NCBI GenBank assembly: GCA_000158135.1
Contig: DS999531.1
Span: 270,519 to 334,518 of the forward strand
DNA length: 64,000 nucleotides
Reading direction: 5' to 3'
Origin: Rhodobacteraceae bacterium KLH11
GTDB lineage: Bacteria; Pseudomonadota; Alphaproteobacteria; Rhodobacterales; Rhodobacteraceae
The notes under the pieces are model-generated. The model was not told the origin of the DNA and ran no database searches. It was given only the letters and a program-made list of their open reading frames with translations. Positions within the stretch are counted from its first letter, which is position 1. Every line of letters begins with the position of its first letter. Below are positions 38,051 to 46,679 of the stretch, in pieces. Both the position numbers and the translations under genes were made by a program.

Positions 38051-38150
38051 TCAATGGCAGCCGCATCACACAAAAGGTGATCTTCTTGCGATGACCCTCC
38101 GTACCCCTGTTGATGCCGCTTCAGGCATTTTCAACAAGGGAAATGACACC

Positions 38151-38633
38151 ATGTTTCGCAAATTTGCTGTTGCCGGAGTTGCAAGTATTCTGTTGACCAC
38201 CTCTGCCTTCGCCGGAGGGCACGCCAAGGATATCGTTGATACCGCCGTGGGCGCGGGCAACTTTGAGACCCTTGTCGCTGCTGTACAGGCCGCTGAGCTG
38301 GTCGATACCCTGAAGGGCGAAGGCCCGTTTACCGTTTTCGCCCCAACCGACGAGGCTTTTGCGGCCCTGCCCGAAGGCACGGTGGAAAACCTGCTGAAGC
38401 CCGAAAACAAGGATCAGCTGGTCGCGATCCTGACCTATCACGTGGTGCCGGGCAAAGTGATGTCAGGTGACCTGTCTGACGACATGACCGCCGCCACCGT
38501 GCAGGGCGGTGAGATCACCATTGATCTGGACAATGGCGTGATGGTGAACGACGCCAACGTTGTTCAAGCCGATATCGAGGCTGAAAATGGTGTGATCCAT
38601 GTGATCGACAAGGTCATTCTGCCGTCCTCATGA
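38151..38633 (+). CDS. Secreted fasciclin (FAS1) domain protein
   Basis: 160 residues: signal peptide [21 protein letters not shown], then one FAS1 domain with its two marks: [20 protein letters not shown] and [10 protein letters not shown], ending [14 protein letters not shown]. Bacterial FAS1 proteins such as MPT70-like or Nex18 are periplasmic or surface and thought to mediate adhesion or polymer binding. The ATG at 38151 follows AAGGGAAA. Two ATCAC/GTGAT inverted repeats lie upstream (37991-38006, 38065-38081). Confidence 0.92.
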   Translation: MFRKFAVAGVASILLTTSAFAGGHAKDIVDTAVGAGNFETLVAAVQAAELVDTLKGEGPFTVFAPTDEAFAALPEGTVENLLKPENKDQLVAILTYHVVPGKVMSGDLSDDMTAATVQGGEITIDLDNGVMVNDANVVQADIEAENGVIHVIDKVILPSS

Positions 38634-38640
38634 CCCGGTT

Positions 38641-38674
38641 GCGCGATCCGGTCCCCCGCCGGGTTGCGCTTTTT
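38641..38674 (+). terminator. Rho-independent terminator after the fasciclin gene
   Basis: GCGCGATCCGG (38641-38651) pairs with CCGGGTTGCGC (38659-38669; two wobble pairs) around TCCCCCG, followed by TTTTT. The last bases overlap the end of the convergent oxidase gene. Confidence 0.8.
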
Positions 38675-40085
38675 ACGGCAATATGACCCCGGGGTTCATG
38701 ATCCCTTTTGGATCCAGTGCCGTTTTGATCGCGCGCATGGCCTGCAATCGGGCAGGATCACCGTAACGCTGCAAATCTTCCGTCTTGATACGCCCCACGC
38801 CATGCTCGGCACTGACCGAGCCACCGAACGCGTGCACAAGATCGTGTACCGCACGTTTCACTGCGCCGCTTTGCGCCGCAAACTCGGCCTTCTTGTGCCC
38901 CGGGGGCGGGAACGCGTTGTAGTGCAAATTGCCGTCGCCCAGATGGCCAAAACAATTCACCCGGAACGGGCCCAGCCCGGCCACAACTTCGGCACCCCGC
39001 CGAATGAACTCGGGGATGCGCGAGATCGGGATCGAGATATCATGGCTCGACACTGAACCGATCAACCGGTTGGCTTCGGGGATTTGCTCACGAACTGCCC
39101 AGAGTTCGGCCCTCTGCGCCTCGCTCTGCGCGATGACCGCGTCACTGACGAGGCCGCGTTCTTCTGCGGCGACATAGATCGCCTCCAGCATTTCTGACGG
39201 GTTTTGCCCTGCGGACAGGCCCAACTCGATCAGAACACTCCATTGCGGAGGCGTTGGAAAGGGTTGCCGGATGTCGGGCAGAACCTCGCGCAGAAACTGC
39301 AAACCCTGCTGGTGAATCAGTTCGAATGTACTGACTGCTTCTCCCACCTGATCCCGCGACACCGACAGCAGATCGATCGCCGCCTCAGGCGAGGCGACCT
39401 GAAACATCGCCGTCCCCACCCCCTGGGGCCTTGGAAACAGCTTCAGCGCCGCCGCCGTGATGATGCCCAACGTCCCCTCGGACCCGATCAACAGGTTACG
39501 CAGATCATAGCCGGTGTTGTCTTTGCGCAAGCGGCTCAACCCATGCCAGATATCACCATTGGGCAGCACCACCTCAAGCCCCAGACACAGATCGCGGGCA
39601 TTGCCATAGCGCAGCACATTTACACCGCCAGCATTGGTGGCCAGATTGCCCCCGATCCGGCAGGACCCCTGCGCCGCCAGTGACAATGGGAACAGGCGAT
39701 CAGCGCCCTCGGCAGCCATTTGCACATCCGCCAGAATAGCCCCGGCTTCCGCCAGCAGAATATTCTCGGTCGGATAGACCGCCCGGATCGCCGCCATCCG
39801 TTCCAGCGATATGATCAGCGGGGCGGGCCCATGCGGCAAAACCTGCCCCCCAACCAGACCCGTTCCGCCCCCATAAGGCACCACCGGCACTGCCGCATCC
39901 CCGGCCAGCCGTATCAGGGCCGACACCTCGCCGACATTACGCGGCAGCGCCAGCAAACCGGCTTGGCCGACAAAACGCTGGCGCGGTTCTTCCAGATAAC
40001 GCTCAGTGACGGGCCGCAGCACATCGTGGCCCAACTCGGCGCGTATCGTCTCGGCAAAGCGTTCATCGGCGGGATTCAATCTCAT
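38673..40085 (-). CDS. GlcD-like FAD-binding oxidoreductase
   Basis: 470 residues of the FAD-binding PCMH/VAO superfamily: FAD-binding loop VPVVPYGGGTGLVGGQ, GNLATNAGGVNVLRYG, IGSEGTLGIITAAAL, and a C-terminal metal-binding NCFGHLGDGNLHYNA and SAEHGVG block. These place it with D-lactate, glycolate or D-2-hydroxyglutarate dehydrogenases; it has no FeS domain, closest in layout to D-2-hydroxyglutarate dehydrogenase. Electron acceptor and substrate are open. Confidence 0.88.
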   Translation of the reverse strand: MRLNPADERFAETIRAELGHDVLRPVTERYLEEPRQRFVGQAGLLALPRNVGEVSALIRLAGDAAVPVVPYGGGTGLVGGQVLPHGPAPLIISLERMAAIRAVYPTENILLAEAGAILADVQMAAEGADRLFPLSLAAQGSCRIGGNLATNAGGVNVLRYGNARDLCLGLEVVLPNGDIWHGLSRLRKDNTGYDLRNLLIGSEGTLGIITAAALKLFPRPQGVGTAMFQVASPEAAIDLLSVSRDQVGEAVSTFELIHQQGLQFLREVLPDIRQPFPTPPQWSVLIELGLSAGQNPSEMLEAIYVAAEERGLVSDAVIAQSEAQRAELWAVREQIPEANRLIGSVSSHDISIPISRIPEFIRRGAEVVAGLGPFRVNCFGHLGDGNLHYNAFPPPGHKKAEFAAQSGAVKRAVHDLVHAFGGSVSAEHGVGRIKTEDLQRYGDPARLQAMRAIKTALDPKGIMNPGVILP

Positions 40086-40123
40086 GGCTCCTCCCTGCCA
40101 AAGGGCACAGGCAGCGACAAGCC

Positions 40124-40963
40124 CTATTCCTGCTCAATCAGATATCGCGGCTCCAACACCACAACCGTGGGCCGGTCAGGCAGCGTCCGCAATGAGACGA
40201 CAAGCTCGGATACCCCGTCGCGTTCCACCGGGAACTCATCCCGGATATCCACCAGAAACCGGTCCAGCGAGAAATCCGAAAACCAGTGCATCGGAATGAT
40301 GATCGAGCTCTTCAGGCGCCCAAGAACCTCGATCATCTCGGGCAAGGGCATGGTTGTCCCGCCATCCACAGCCGCCATCACCACATCCAACCGACCCAGC
40401 GCCGCGAACTGCGCATCTGACGGGATATGGTGCAGATGCCCCAGATGACCGATGCACAGCCCCTCAATCTCGAACACAAAGATCGAGTTTCCACGCTCCT
40501 CAACCCCGCCATAGACCGAGCGGATATCGGTCGACACATTGCGCACCAGCATCTCGCCCAGATCAAGATGATGATCGATGCCCTGCCCGAACTCTCCCCA
40601 GCCCGGCAAAACATGGGGAATCGCCGGATCGGGATGAGCTGTCCAATGAGTCTCATGCGCATGGTTCATGGTCACCACGTCAGGGATCAGATCGGCACCG
40701 CCAATAAAGCCGGTGAAATCGGTCACCGCAGTCAACCCACCCTGCGTCTGGATCAGAAACGAAGCATGGGCAACATAGCTGATCCGCACCGAAAACGCCG
40801 GCACGGCATCCTGCCAGGCCGCCTTGTGCAGATATTCAATCCCGGGTGCCGCATCCGCAATAGCGATACAATGGCTGGGCCGCCGCTCCTGCGCCGCCGC
40901 ACCACCCGCAATCATTATCAGCCCAAGAATGACCCACCGCATGACTGAATAGTAACGCATCAC
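40124..40963 (-). CDS. Secreted MBL-fold metallohydrolase-like protein
   Basis: About 279 residues with a signal peptide (VMRWVILGLIMIAGGAAA) and a metallo-beta-lactamase fold of the UlaG-like type: SYVAHASFLIQTQGG, MNHAHETH in place of the usual HxHxDH, GHLGHLHH and a final MHWF strand. The metal motif is altered (NHAHETH), so its activity may differ. Several ATGs lie close together; the first is used. Genes on either side are unrelated. Confidence 0.75.
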   Translation of the reverse strand: MMRYYSVMRWVILGLIMIAGGAAAQERRPSHCIAIADAAPGIEYLHKAAWQDAVPAFSVRISYVAHASFLIQTQGGLTAVTDFTGFIGGADLIPDVVTMNHAHETHWTAHPDPAIPHVLPGWGEFGQGIDHHLDLGEMLVRNVSTDIRSVYGGVEERGNSIFVFEIEGLCIGHLGHLHHIPSDAQFAALGRLDVVMAAVDGGTTMPLPEMIEVLGRLKSSIIIPMHWFSDFSLDRFLVDIRDEFPVERDGVSELVVSLRTLPDRPTVVVLEPRYLIEQE

Positions 40964-40985
40964 GCCCCCAAGTCATGCCCCTTGT

Positions 40986-41045
40986 TCATCTGGCCAAAAA
41001 TATCCCGGGGGAGTCGCGGCTTGCCGCGGCGGGGGCAGAGCCCCC
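40986..41045 (-). repeat. Composite 3'-end element, copy D (after rimJ-like gene)
   Basis: Read on the minus strand: GGGGGC/GCCCCC hairpin (loop TCT) whose first G is the last base of the rimJ-like stop codon TAG; GCCGCGGC/GCCGCG hairpin with loop AA; ACTCCCCCGG and GATATTTTTGGCCAGATGAA. Strongest copy structurally. Confidence 0.75.
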
Positions 41046-41629
41046 TACCCCGCGTCGGTCTTGCCCCGCCGATCCGATCGCAATGAGGCATAAAGCACAT
41101 GCGTCCGCCAGCGCCCGTTGATCTGCAGATACGACTGCGCCACGCCCTCGTATTTGAACCCCGAGCTTTCCAGCAACCCGCGCGAGGCCTTGTTTTCGGG
41201 CAGGCACGCGGCCTCGATCCGGCTCAGATCCAAGCGGGTGAATGCATGATGAACCACCGCCCCGATCGCTTCGCGCATGTATCCCTGCCGGGCATAGGCC
41301 TGTCCGGTCCAATATCCCAGTGTTCCCGCCTGCGCGGGCCCCCGGCGCACATTGTCCAGCGTGATCGCACCAACCAGAACTTCGTCCGACCGACGGAACA
41401 AGAACAACGGAATCGCCGTGCCGCTGGCCACAGACCGCTGCGCCCAGTAGACGCGATTGGTAAAAGATTTACGGCTCAGGTGATCCTTGGCCCATATCGG
41501 TTCCCACGGAACCAGATAGTCTTTTGACGCACGCCGCAGCGCCGTCCAGTCGCTGAAATCCGAATGCACGGGCGGGCGCAGGCTCAGCCGCTCGGTTTCG
41601 AGTTTCAGCTTGCGTCGGCCCAGAAGCAT
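41045..41629 (-). CDS. GNAT acetyltransferase, RimJ/RimL-like
   Basis: 194 residues: LETERLSLRPPVHSDFSDW is the RimJ/RimL head; acetyl-CoA region TLGYWTGQAYARQGYMREAIGAVV; and EAACLPENKASRGLLESSGFKYEGV near the end. Probably N-terminal acetylation of a ribosomal protein or a small amine; not decidable. ATG at 41629 shares its A with the stop TGA of the upstream peptidase (TGATG), so translation is coupled. Its stop merges with composite repeat D. Confidence 0.85.
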   Translation of the reverse strand: MLLGRRKLKLETERLSLRPPVHSDFSDWTALRRASKDYLVPWEPIWAKDHLSRKSFTNRVYWAQRSVASGTAIPLFLFRRSDEVLVGAITLDNVRRGPAQAGTLGYWTGQAYARQGYMREAIGAVVHHAFTRLDLSRIEAACLPENKASRGLLESSGFKYEGVAQSYLQINGRWRTHVLYASLRSDRRGKTDAG

Positions 41630-42891
41630 CACGCGGCGCGCCTCTCCTGCAGTTGCGCCAATGATGGTGCGCCCGAGACCGGGCCATAAAGGGCCAGTGC
41701 CGCCGGAGCCTGCACCGCCATCTGTTCTGCAAAGTCCCGCACATCCCCGATACCGACGGCATCAATCTTGGCAACTGTATCCTCAAGCGACGGTACCCGG
41801 CCCCAGATCTGCACCAGCCGCGCCAGCCGCTCGGCCCGGTTCGAGGGGCTTTCCAGCCCCATCAGCATCCCGGCCTTCATCTGTGCCCGCGCCCGCGCAA
41901 CCTCTTCGACGCTCATGTCTTCTGCCGCGCGTTTCATCTCGTCAATGGTGATGGCGGCCAGCTCTGCAACCTGATCGGCAGAGGTTCCGGCATAGATCGT
42001 GGTTGTGCCGGTATCCGCATAAGCGCCGGTCTGAGCAAAGATCGTATAGCAAAGACCCCGCGTCTCGCGCACTTCCTGAAACAGGCGCGAGGACATGCCG
42101 CCGCCCAAGGCCGTAGAATAAATCTGAGCGGTATAGATCGCATCATCCCGATAGCCCGGGCTTTCCAGCGCCAGTGCAAAATGGGCCTGCTCCAGCTCTT
42201 TCTCCTGCCGCGCCTCACCGCCAGTGAACCGCGCGGTCTCGGGGATCAGGCCCTTGCGCGGCTGCAGATGGCCAAACATGTCTTCGGCCATTTTCATCAG
42301 CGCATCGTGGTCAACGGCACCTGCCGCCGAGAGGATCATCTGCTCTGGCCCGTAATGCTCGGCCACAAAGCCCGACAGATCCTCGCGCGAAAACGCGCTG
42401 ACCCGCTCGGACGGGCCAAGAATGGTGCGGCCCAGAGGCTGGTTGTGATAGCTCTGCTCTTGCAGCCAATCAAAGATCACATCGTCGGGCGTGTCATAGG
42501 CCTGACCGATCTCCTGCAGGATCACGCCGCGCTCGACCTCGATCTCGCGCGGGTCAAAGACCGGGTTCAAAACGATATCACCGATCACATCCATCGCCAG
42601 CGCCACATCGTCTTTCAGAACGCGCGCGTAATAGGCCGTCACCTCGCGCGAGGTATAGGCGTTGATATAGCCGCCTACATCCTCGATCGCCTCGGCGATC
42701 TGCAGCGCCGATCGACGCTCGGTTCCCTTGAACGCCATGTGTTCAAGGAAATGCGCGATGCCGTTCTGCTCGATCCGCTCATGCCGCCCACCGGCGGTTA
42801 CCCAGATGCCGATGGCCGCAGATTGCAGCCCCGGCATATGTTCACTGACGATCCGAAATCCGTTCTTCAGCTGGTCTTGTCTTACAGTCAC
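41629..42891 (-). CDS. M16-family zinc peptidase (pitrilysin/MPP-beta-like)
   Basis: 420 residues: inverted zinc motif HFLEH at residues 47-51, with the distal Glu in the ERGVILQEIG segment, GGMSSRLFQEVRETRGLCY and the second M16 half. Closest to single-chain bacterial homologues of the mitochondrial processing peptidase beta subunit. No signal peptide. Overlaps thrC upstream by four bases (ATGA). The surf1-thrC-M16-rimJ order is typical of Rhodobacterales. Confidence 0.93.
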   Translation of the reverse strand: MTVRQDQLKNGFRIVSEHMPGLQSAAIGIWVTAGGRHERIEQNGIAHFLEHMAFKGTERRSALQIAEAIEDVGGYINAYTSREVTAYYARVLKDDVALAMDVIGDIVLNPVFDPREIEVERGVILQEIGQAYDTPDDVIFDWLQEQSYHNQPLGRTILGPSERVSAFSREDLSGFVAEHYGPEQMILSAAGAVDHDALMKMAEDMFGHLQPRKGLIPETARFTGGEARQEKELEQAHFALALESPGYRDDAIYTAQIYSTALGGGMSSRLFQEVRETRGLCYTIFAQTGAYADTGTTTIYAGTSADQVAELAAITIDEMKRAAEDMSVEEVARARAQMKAGMLMGLESPSNRAERLARLVQIWGRVPSLEDTVAKIDAVGIGDVRDFAEQMAVQAPAALALYGPVSGAPSLAQLQERRAA

Positions 42892-44276
42892 TCAGCGATG
42901 TGCCTTCTGATATGATCCTCAAGGGCACCCAGATCATTGGCAATCCGCGTCACCCGTTCCGGACGTTCATACAGATCAGCCATGCGGGATGGAAGAGGCG
43001 GATGTTCGCCGCTCGCCTTCTCGACCGCAGCCGGGAATTTCGCCGGATGCGCGGTGGCCAGAGTGATCATCGGCACGTCCGTCGTGCGATGTTCTTCACC
43101 GATCTTGATGCCAACGGCGGTGTGCGGGCAGACCAGTTCGGCGCTGTGGGCCAGTGTCTGTTTGATCGTCTCCAGCGTTTCGTCCTCAGAGACGCGGCCC
43201 GAGTCGAAGTTTTCGCGCAGCGCCTCCATCGCGCCCTGGCTGACGTTGAAACCGCCATTCTTCAGCTCATCCATCAATTGCGCCACGGCGCTGCCATCCT
43301 CGCCATAAGCATAATACAGCGCGCGTTCAAAGTTGGAACTGACCTGAATATCCATCGACGGGCTGATCGAGGGGATGGTGTCTCCCTTGAAATACCCCTC
43401 ACCCGACAAACACCGATGCAGAATATCGTTCTGGTTGGTGGCCACGACCAGGCGATCAATCGGCAGCCCCATGCGCTTGGCAAGGAAACCTGCGAAGATG
43501 TCGCCAAAATTGCCGGTGGGCACGGTGAAGCTGACCTTGCGCTGCGGCGCACCAAGGCTGACGGCGGCCGAGAAATAATACACGATCTGCGCCAGAACCC
43601 GCGCGAAGTTGATCGAGTTCACGCCCGCCAGCTTCACCCCATCGCGAAAGTCGAAATCGTTGAACATATCCTTCAGCGCGGCCTGACAATCGTCGAAATC
43701 ACCATCGACCGCCAAGGCGTGCACATTGTTGTCCGCAGGGGTCGTCATTTGACGGCGCTGCACCTCGGATACGCGGCCATGCGGGAACAGGATGAACACG
43801 TCCACGGCGTCCAACCCCCGAAAGGCCTCGATCGCCGCGGAACCGGTATCACCACTGGTTGCCCCCACGATGGTCACGCGGTCATTGCGCCGTTTCAGGG
43901 CCACCTGAAACAACTGGCCGATCAGTTGCATGGCAAAGTCCTTGAAGGCCAGTGTCGGCCCGTGGAACAGCTCCAGCAGGAAGTGGTTCTCGTTCAGTTG
44001 CTTCAGCGGCGCGCGGGCGTCGTGACCGAACCCTTCATAGGCGCGGGCGATGATCGCCTTGAACTCATCTTCGGCAAACGAACCGCTGACATAAGGCCAC
44101 ATGACGCGAAAGGCGATTTCTTCATAGGATAGCCCGGCCAATGCGGCGATCTCATCCTGGCTCATCACCGGAATCTCGGCGGGCAGGTACAGGCCACCAT
44201 CGCGGGCCAGCCCGGTCAGCATCGCCTCTTCAAACGTCAGTTCGGGCGCCTGCCCGCGGGTCGAGATGTATTTCAT
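42888..44276 (-). CDS. thrC: Threonine synthase
   Basis: Converts O-phosphohomoserine to threonine with PLP. 462 residues, long (fungal/gammaproteobacterial) type: starts MKYISTRGQAPELTFEEAMLTGLARDGGLYLP; PLP lysine in PTLAFKDFAMQ; VGATSGDTGSAAIEAF binds the phosphate. The four-base overlaps at both ends (with surf1 and with the M16 gene) indicate one operon. Confidence 0.96.
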   Translation of the reverse strand: MKYISTRGQAPELTFEEAMLTGLARDGGLYLPAEIPVMSQDEIAALAGLSYEEIAFRVMWPYVSGSFAEDEFKAIIARAYEGFGHDARAPLKQLNENHFLLELFHGPTLAFKDFAMQLIGQLFQVALKRRNDRVTIVGATSGDTGSAAIEAFRGLDAVDVFILFPHGRVSEVQRRQMTTPADNNVHALAVDGDFDDCQAALKDMFNDFDFRDGVKLAGVNSINFARVLAQIVYYFSAAVSLGAPQRKVSFTVPTGNFGDIFAGFLAKRMGLPIDRLVVATNQNDILHRCLSGEGYFKGDTIPSISPSMDIQVSSNFERALYYAYGEDGSAVAQLMDELKNGGFNVSQGAMEALRENFDSGRVSEDETLETIKQTLAHSAELVCPHTAVGIKIGEEHRTTDVPMITLATAHPAKFPAAVEKASGEHPPLPSRMADLYERPERVTRIANDLGALEDHIRRHIAE

Positions 44277-44950
44277 CGCTCGTCACTCTCAGAATTGGCG
44301 CGGTTGCGCCACAGGAAATAACCGGTCATCGCCGCCCAGACCAGAGCCAGACCAAACCATGTGATTGCATATTGCAGGTGATCGTTGGGGATACCAGCCG
44401 TGTCGACGGGCAGAGGCGTCACGTTTGGATCGGTATCAGACCGCGCGATCAACAAAACCGGCTCTGCCCCCAATTCAGCAGCCAGATTAGGCACATCCCG
44501 GGCAAACCAGATATTGGCGTCCTTGTCGGGTTCGGGGGTGTAGCTGTCAATCTCATCCGGCCAATGCAGATTACCGGTGATCTCCATCGGGCCGGTCAGG
44601 CGCTCTGCCTGCTTTGCGGTTGTCGGGACAAAACCCCGATCTACCAGAATGGTGCGACCGTCGGTGTCAAATGCCTGAATGATCCGATACCCCGCCCCCA
44701 CTTGCTTGACGGATACCAGAACGTGGATTTCCCCGGGCACCATCTCACCCGAAATCGTAACCGGCAGATATTTGTCTGCACCTTCGGAGACCTGAAACGG
44801 CAGCGCAATCGGATCGGCTGAAATCCGGCTTTCGATCTCGGCCAAGATGCCTTGTTTCCACCCCAGCCGCTGCACTTGCCAGATGCCCAGAGACAGCAGC
44901 ACGCCCAGACCGGCGAGGCCAAAGATCAGCAGGAACAGGATGCGGCGCAT
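44273..44950 (-). CDS. surf1: SURF1-family oxidase assembly protein
   Basis: 225 residues with one membrane helix at each end: MRRILFLLIFGLAGLGVLLSLGIWQVQRLGWKQ and WFGLALVWAAMTGYFLW, enclosing a periplasmic domain with VLVDRGFVP. SURF1 helps insert haem a into subunit I. ATG at 44950 gives the family N-terminus; an upstream in-frame extension looks unreal. Separated from ctaE by a terminator, so it may have its own promoter, and it overlaps thrC. Confidence 0.93.
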   Translation of the reverse strand: MRRILFLLIFGLAGLGVLLSLGIWQVQRLGWKQGILAEIESRISADPIALPFQVSEGADKYLPVTISGEMVPGEIHVLVSVKQVGAGYRIIQAFDTDGRTILVDRGFVPTTAKQAERLTGPMEITGNLHWPDEIDSYTPEPDKDANIWFARDVPNLAAELGAEPVLLIARSDTDPNVTPLPVDTAGIPNDHLQYAITWFGLALVWAAMTGYFLWRNRANSESDER

Positions 44951-45055
44951 GGAGAGGTCAAACCTAATTGCAGAAACCGGCGTCTTGTTAAGGGGGGGCC
45001 GCACCGAAATGCAACCTCGCAATTGTACGGGGCGCAATCTTGCGCCCGAATAGAG

Positions 45056-45082
45056 AAAAAGCCGCCCCCAAGGGCGGCTTTT
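45056..45082. terminator. Bidirectional terminator at the end of ctaE
   Basis: GCCGCCC (45061-45067) and GGGCGGC (45072-45078) around CCAA, with A's on the left and T's on the right, so it should end the cta transcript (minus strand). A second inverted repeat, GGGCGCA/TGCGCCC, lies at 45030-45047. Confidence 0.85.
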
Positions 45083-45104
45083 GCAATTGGATCACCTGAC
45101 CGCG

Positions 45105-45920
45105 TTACATCAGCGGGGCCTGACCCCAGATGTAGACAGCGAAGAACAGGAACAGCCAGACCACGTCAACGAAGTGCCAATACCACGCCGCGGCCTCAAA
45201 ACCCACATGCTTTTCAGGCGTGAAATCACCCTTCAGCGCCCGGATCAGACAAACCGTCAGGAAGATTGTACCGATAATAACGTGGAAGCCGTGGAAACCG
45301 GTGGCCATGAAGAAGTTCGAATAGAACTGATCATCGCCGAATTTCCAGCCTTCATGGGCCAGCAGTTCGTAATACTCAAAGCCCTGCAGGAAGGTGAATG
45401 CGATACCCAGAACAATACCGATTGCCAGACCGTTGATCAGCGCCTTGCGGTCATTGTCATGCACCAGCGCATGGTGCGCCCAGGTGATGGCACAGCCCGA
45501 CAGCAGCAGGACCAGAGTGTTGATCAGTGGCAGGTGGAACGGGTCAACCGCGTGGATATCCGGCTGGATGTATTCAGTACCGGCATAATCGTACATCGGG
45601 TACATGCGATGTTTGAAGAACGACCAGAACCAGGCAAAGAAGAACATCACCTCGGACATCACGAACAGGATGAAACCATAGCGCAGGCCAATGCGTACAA
45701 CCGGTGTGTGATCGCCCTGACGGCTTTCCACAACAACTTCGGACCACCAGGCGAACATGGTGTAAAGAACAGCGGCAAGACCGGCCCAGAACATCCATGA
45801 CGTCACGCCATGCATCCACAAAACAGCGCCGAACAGCATCACAAAGCCGCCCACGGCTCCGATCAGTGGCCAGACCGATGGGGCCAGAATATGATAATCG
45901 TGGTTTTTAGCGTGTGCCAT
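45105..45920 (-). CDS. ctaE: Cytochrome c oxidase subunit III
   Basis: 271 residues with seven membrane helices: begins [23 protein letters not shown], then [44 protein letters not shown] and [17 protein letters not shown], the standard COX3 blocks. Part of the aa3-type oxidase in the inner membrane. Last gene of the cta operon. The catalytic subunit I gene (ctaD) is not in this window, as is common in alphaproteobacteria. Confidence 0.97.
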   Translation of the reverse strand: MAHAKNHDYHILAPSVWPLIGAVGGFVMLFGAVLWMHGVTSWMFWAGLAAVLYTMFAWWSEVVVESRQGDHTPVVRIGLRYGFILFVMSEVMFFFAWFWSFFKHRMYPMYDYAGTEYIQPDIHAVDPFHLPLINTLVLLLSGCAITWAHHALVHDNDRKALINGLAIGIVLGIAFTFLQGFEYYELLAHEGWKFGDDQFYSNFFMATGFHGFHVIIGTIFLTVCLIRALKGDFTPEKHVGFEAAAWYWHFVDVVWLFLFFAVYIWGQAPLM

Positions 45921-45942
45921 CAGCGTCCCTCACCTACAGGCG

Positions 45943-46518
45943 TTAGTTCTTGTGTGTCTCGGCCTGCACGTCAAGGGCGGCATAGCCCTCGGGCAGGTCA
46001 ATTTCGTAAAATGTATACGACAGAGTGATCGTATGAACATATTGCGCTTCGGGGTCTTCGACGATTTCCGGGTCGACGAAGAAAGTTACCGGCATCTCTA
46101 CCCGCTCTCCCGGTTGCAGCACCTGCTCCTCAAAGCAGAAACAGGCGATCTTTTCGAAATAGCCACCGGCCGAATAGGGCGTCACGTTATAGGATGCTTG
46201 CCCGGCAATTGGCTTGTCTGTCGGATTATAGGCCTCGTAAAAGGCCAGCCCGGTCTCACCGATGCGCATTTTCATCTCGCGCTCGACCGGCTTGAACTCC
46301 CACGGCATGTCCTTGGCCTTGGAGGCATCAAACCGCACGGTCACAACCCGATCCAGAACCTCGTCGGGGGCCTGTTCGGCCACGCCGGTGGTGCCGCCAA
46401 AACCGGTAACCCGGCAGAACCAGTCATAAAACGGTACGGCAGCCCAGGCCAGGCTGCCCATCAGGACAACCACGCCGACCGTTTGCGCAACGGTTTTCTG
46501 AGGACCCGTAAGCGCCAT
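45943..46518 (-). CDS. ctaG: Cytochrome c oxidase copper assembly protein (Cox11 family)
   Basis: 191 residues: one N-terminal helix (TVAQTVGVVVLMGSLAWAAVPFYDWFCRVTGFGGTT), then a periplasmic immunoglobulin-like copper domain with the CFCFEEQVLQPGE Cu-binding cysteines. Delivers Cu to the CuB site of subunit I. ATG at 46518 shares its A with the stop of the upstream small gene (TGATG). Confidence 0.96.
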   Translation of the reverse strand: MALTGPQKTVAQTVGVVVLMGSLAWAAVPFYDWFCRVTGFGGTTGVAEQAPDEVLDRVVTVRFDASKAKDMPWEFKPVEREMKMRIGETGLAFYEAYNPTDKPIAGQASYNVTPYSAGGYFEKIACFCFEEQVLQPGERVEMPVTFFVDPEIVEDPEAQYVHTITLSYTFYEIDLPEGYAALDVQAETHKN

Positions 46519-46679
46519 CAATTCTGCCCCTCTTGTATTGCCATGTTGAAATCGGTGCCGGTGACCTTGACGATGGTCAGGCCAAAGATGATCACGATAA
46601 ACGCGGCCAGCGTCAGGCCAACCCCCAGATTGCGACTGAACCGGCGCTGATGCAGTTCGTGGCTTTTGCGCAGACTCAT
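46518..46679 (-). CDS. Small membrane protein in the cta operon (CoxF-like)
   Basis: 53 residues: basic start MSLRKSHELHQRRFSRN followed by one membrane helix (LGVGLTLAAFIVIIFGLTIVKV) and a short tail. Small single-helix genes at this spot between ctaB and ctaG are known in alphaproteobacteria (sometimes named coxF). Its ATG overlaps the ctaB stop (ATGA) and its TGA overlaps the ctaG start, so all three are translated in a chain. Role inferred from position: oxidase assembly or small subunit. Confidence 0.8.
   Translation of the reverse strand: MSLRKSHELHQRRFSRNLGVGLTLAAFIVIIFGLTIVKVTGTDFNMAIQEGQN

Noticed and set aside
45072..45091. Riboswitch-like structure between ctaE and surf1
   Set aside because: Explained by a simple GC stem with flanking A and T runs, a bidirectional terminator.
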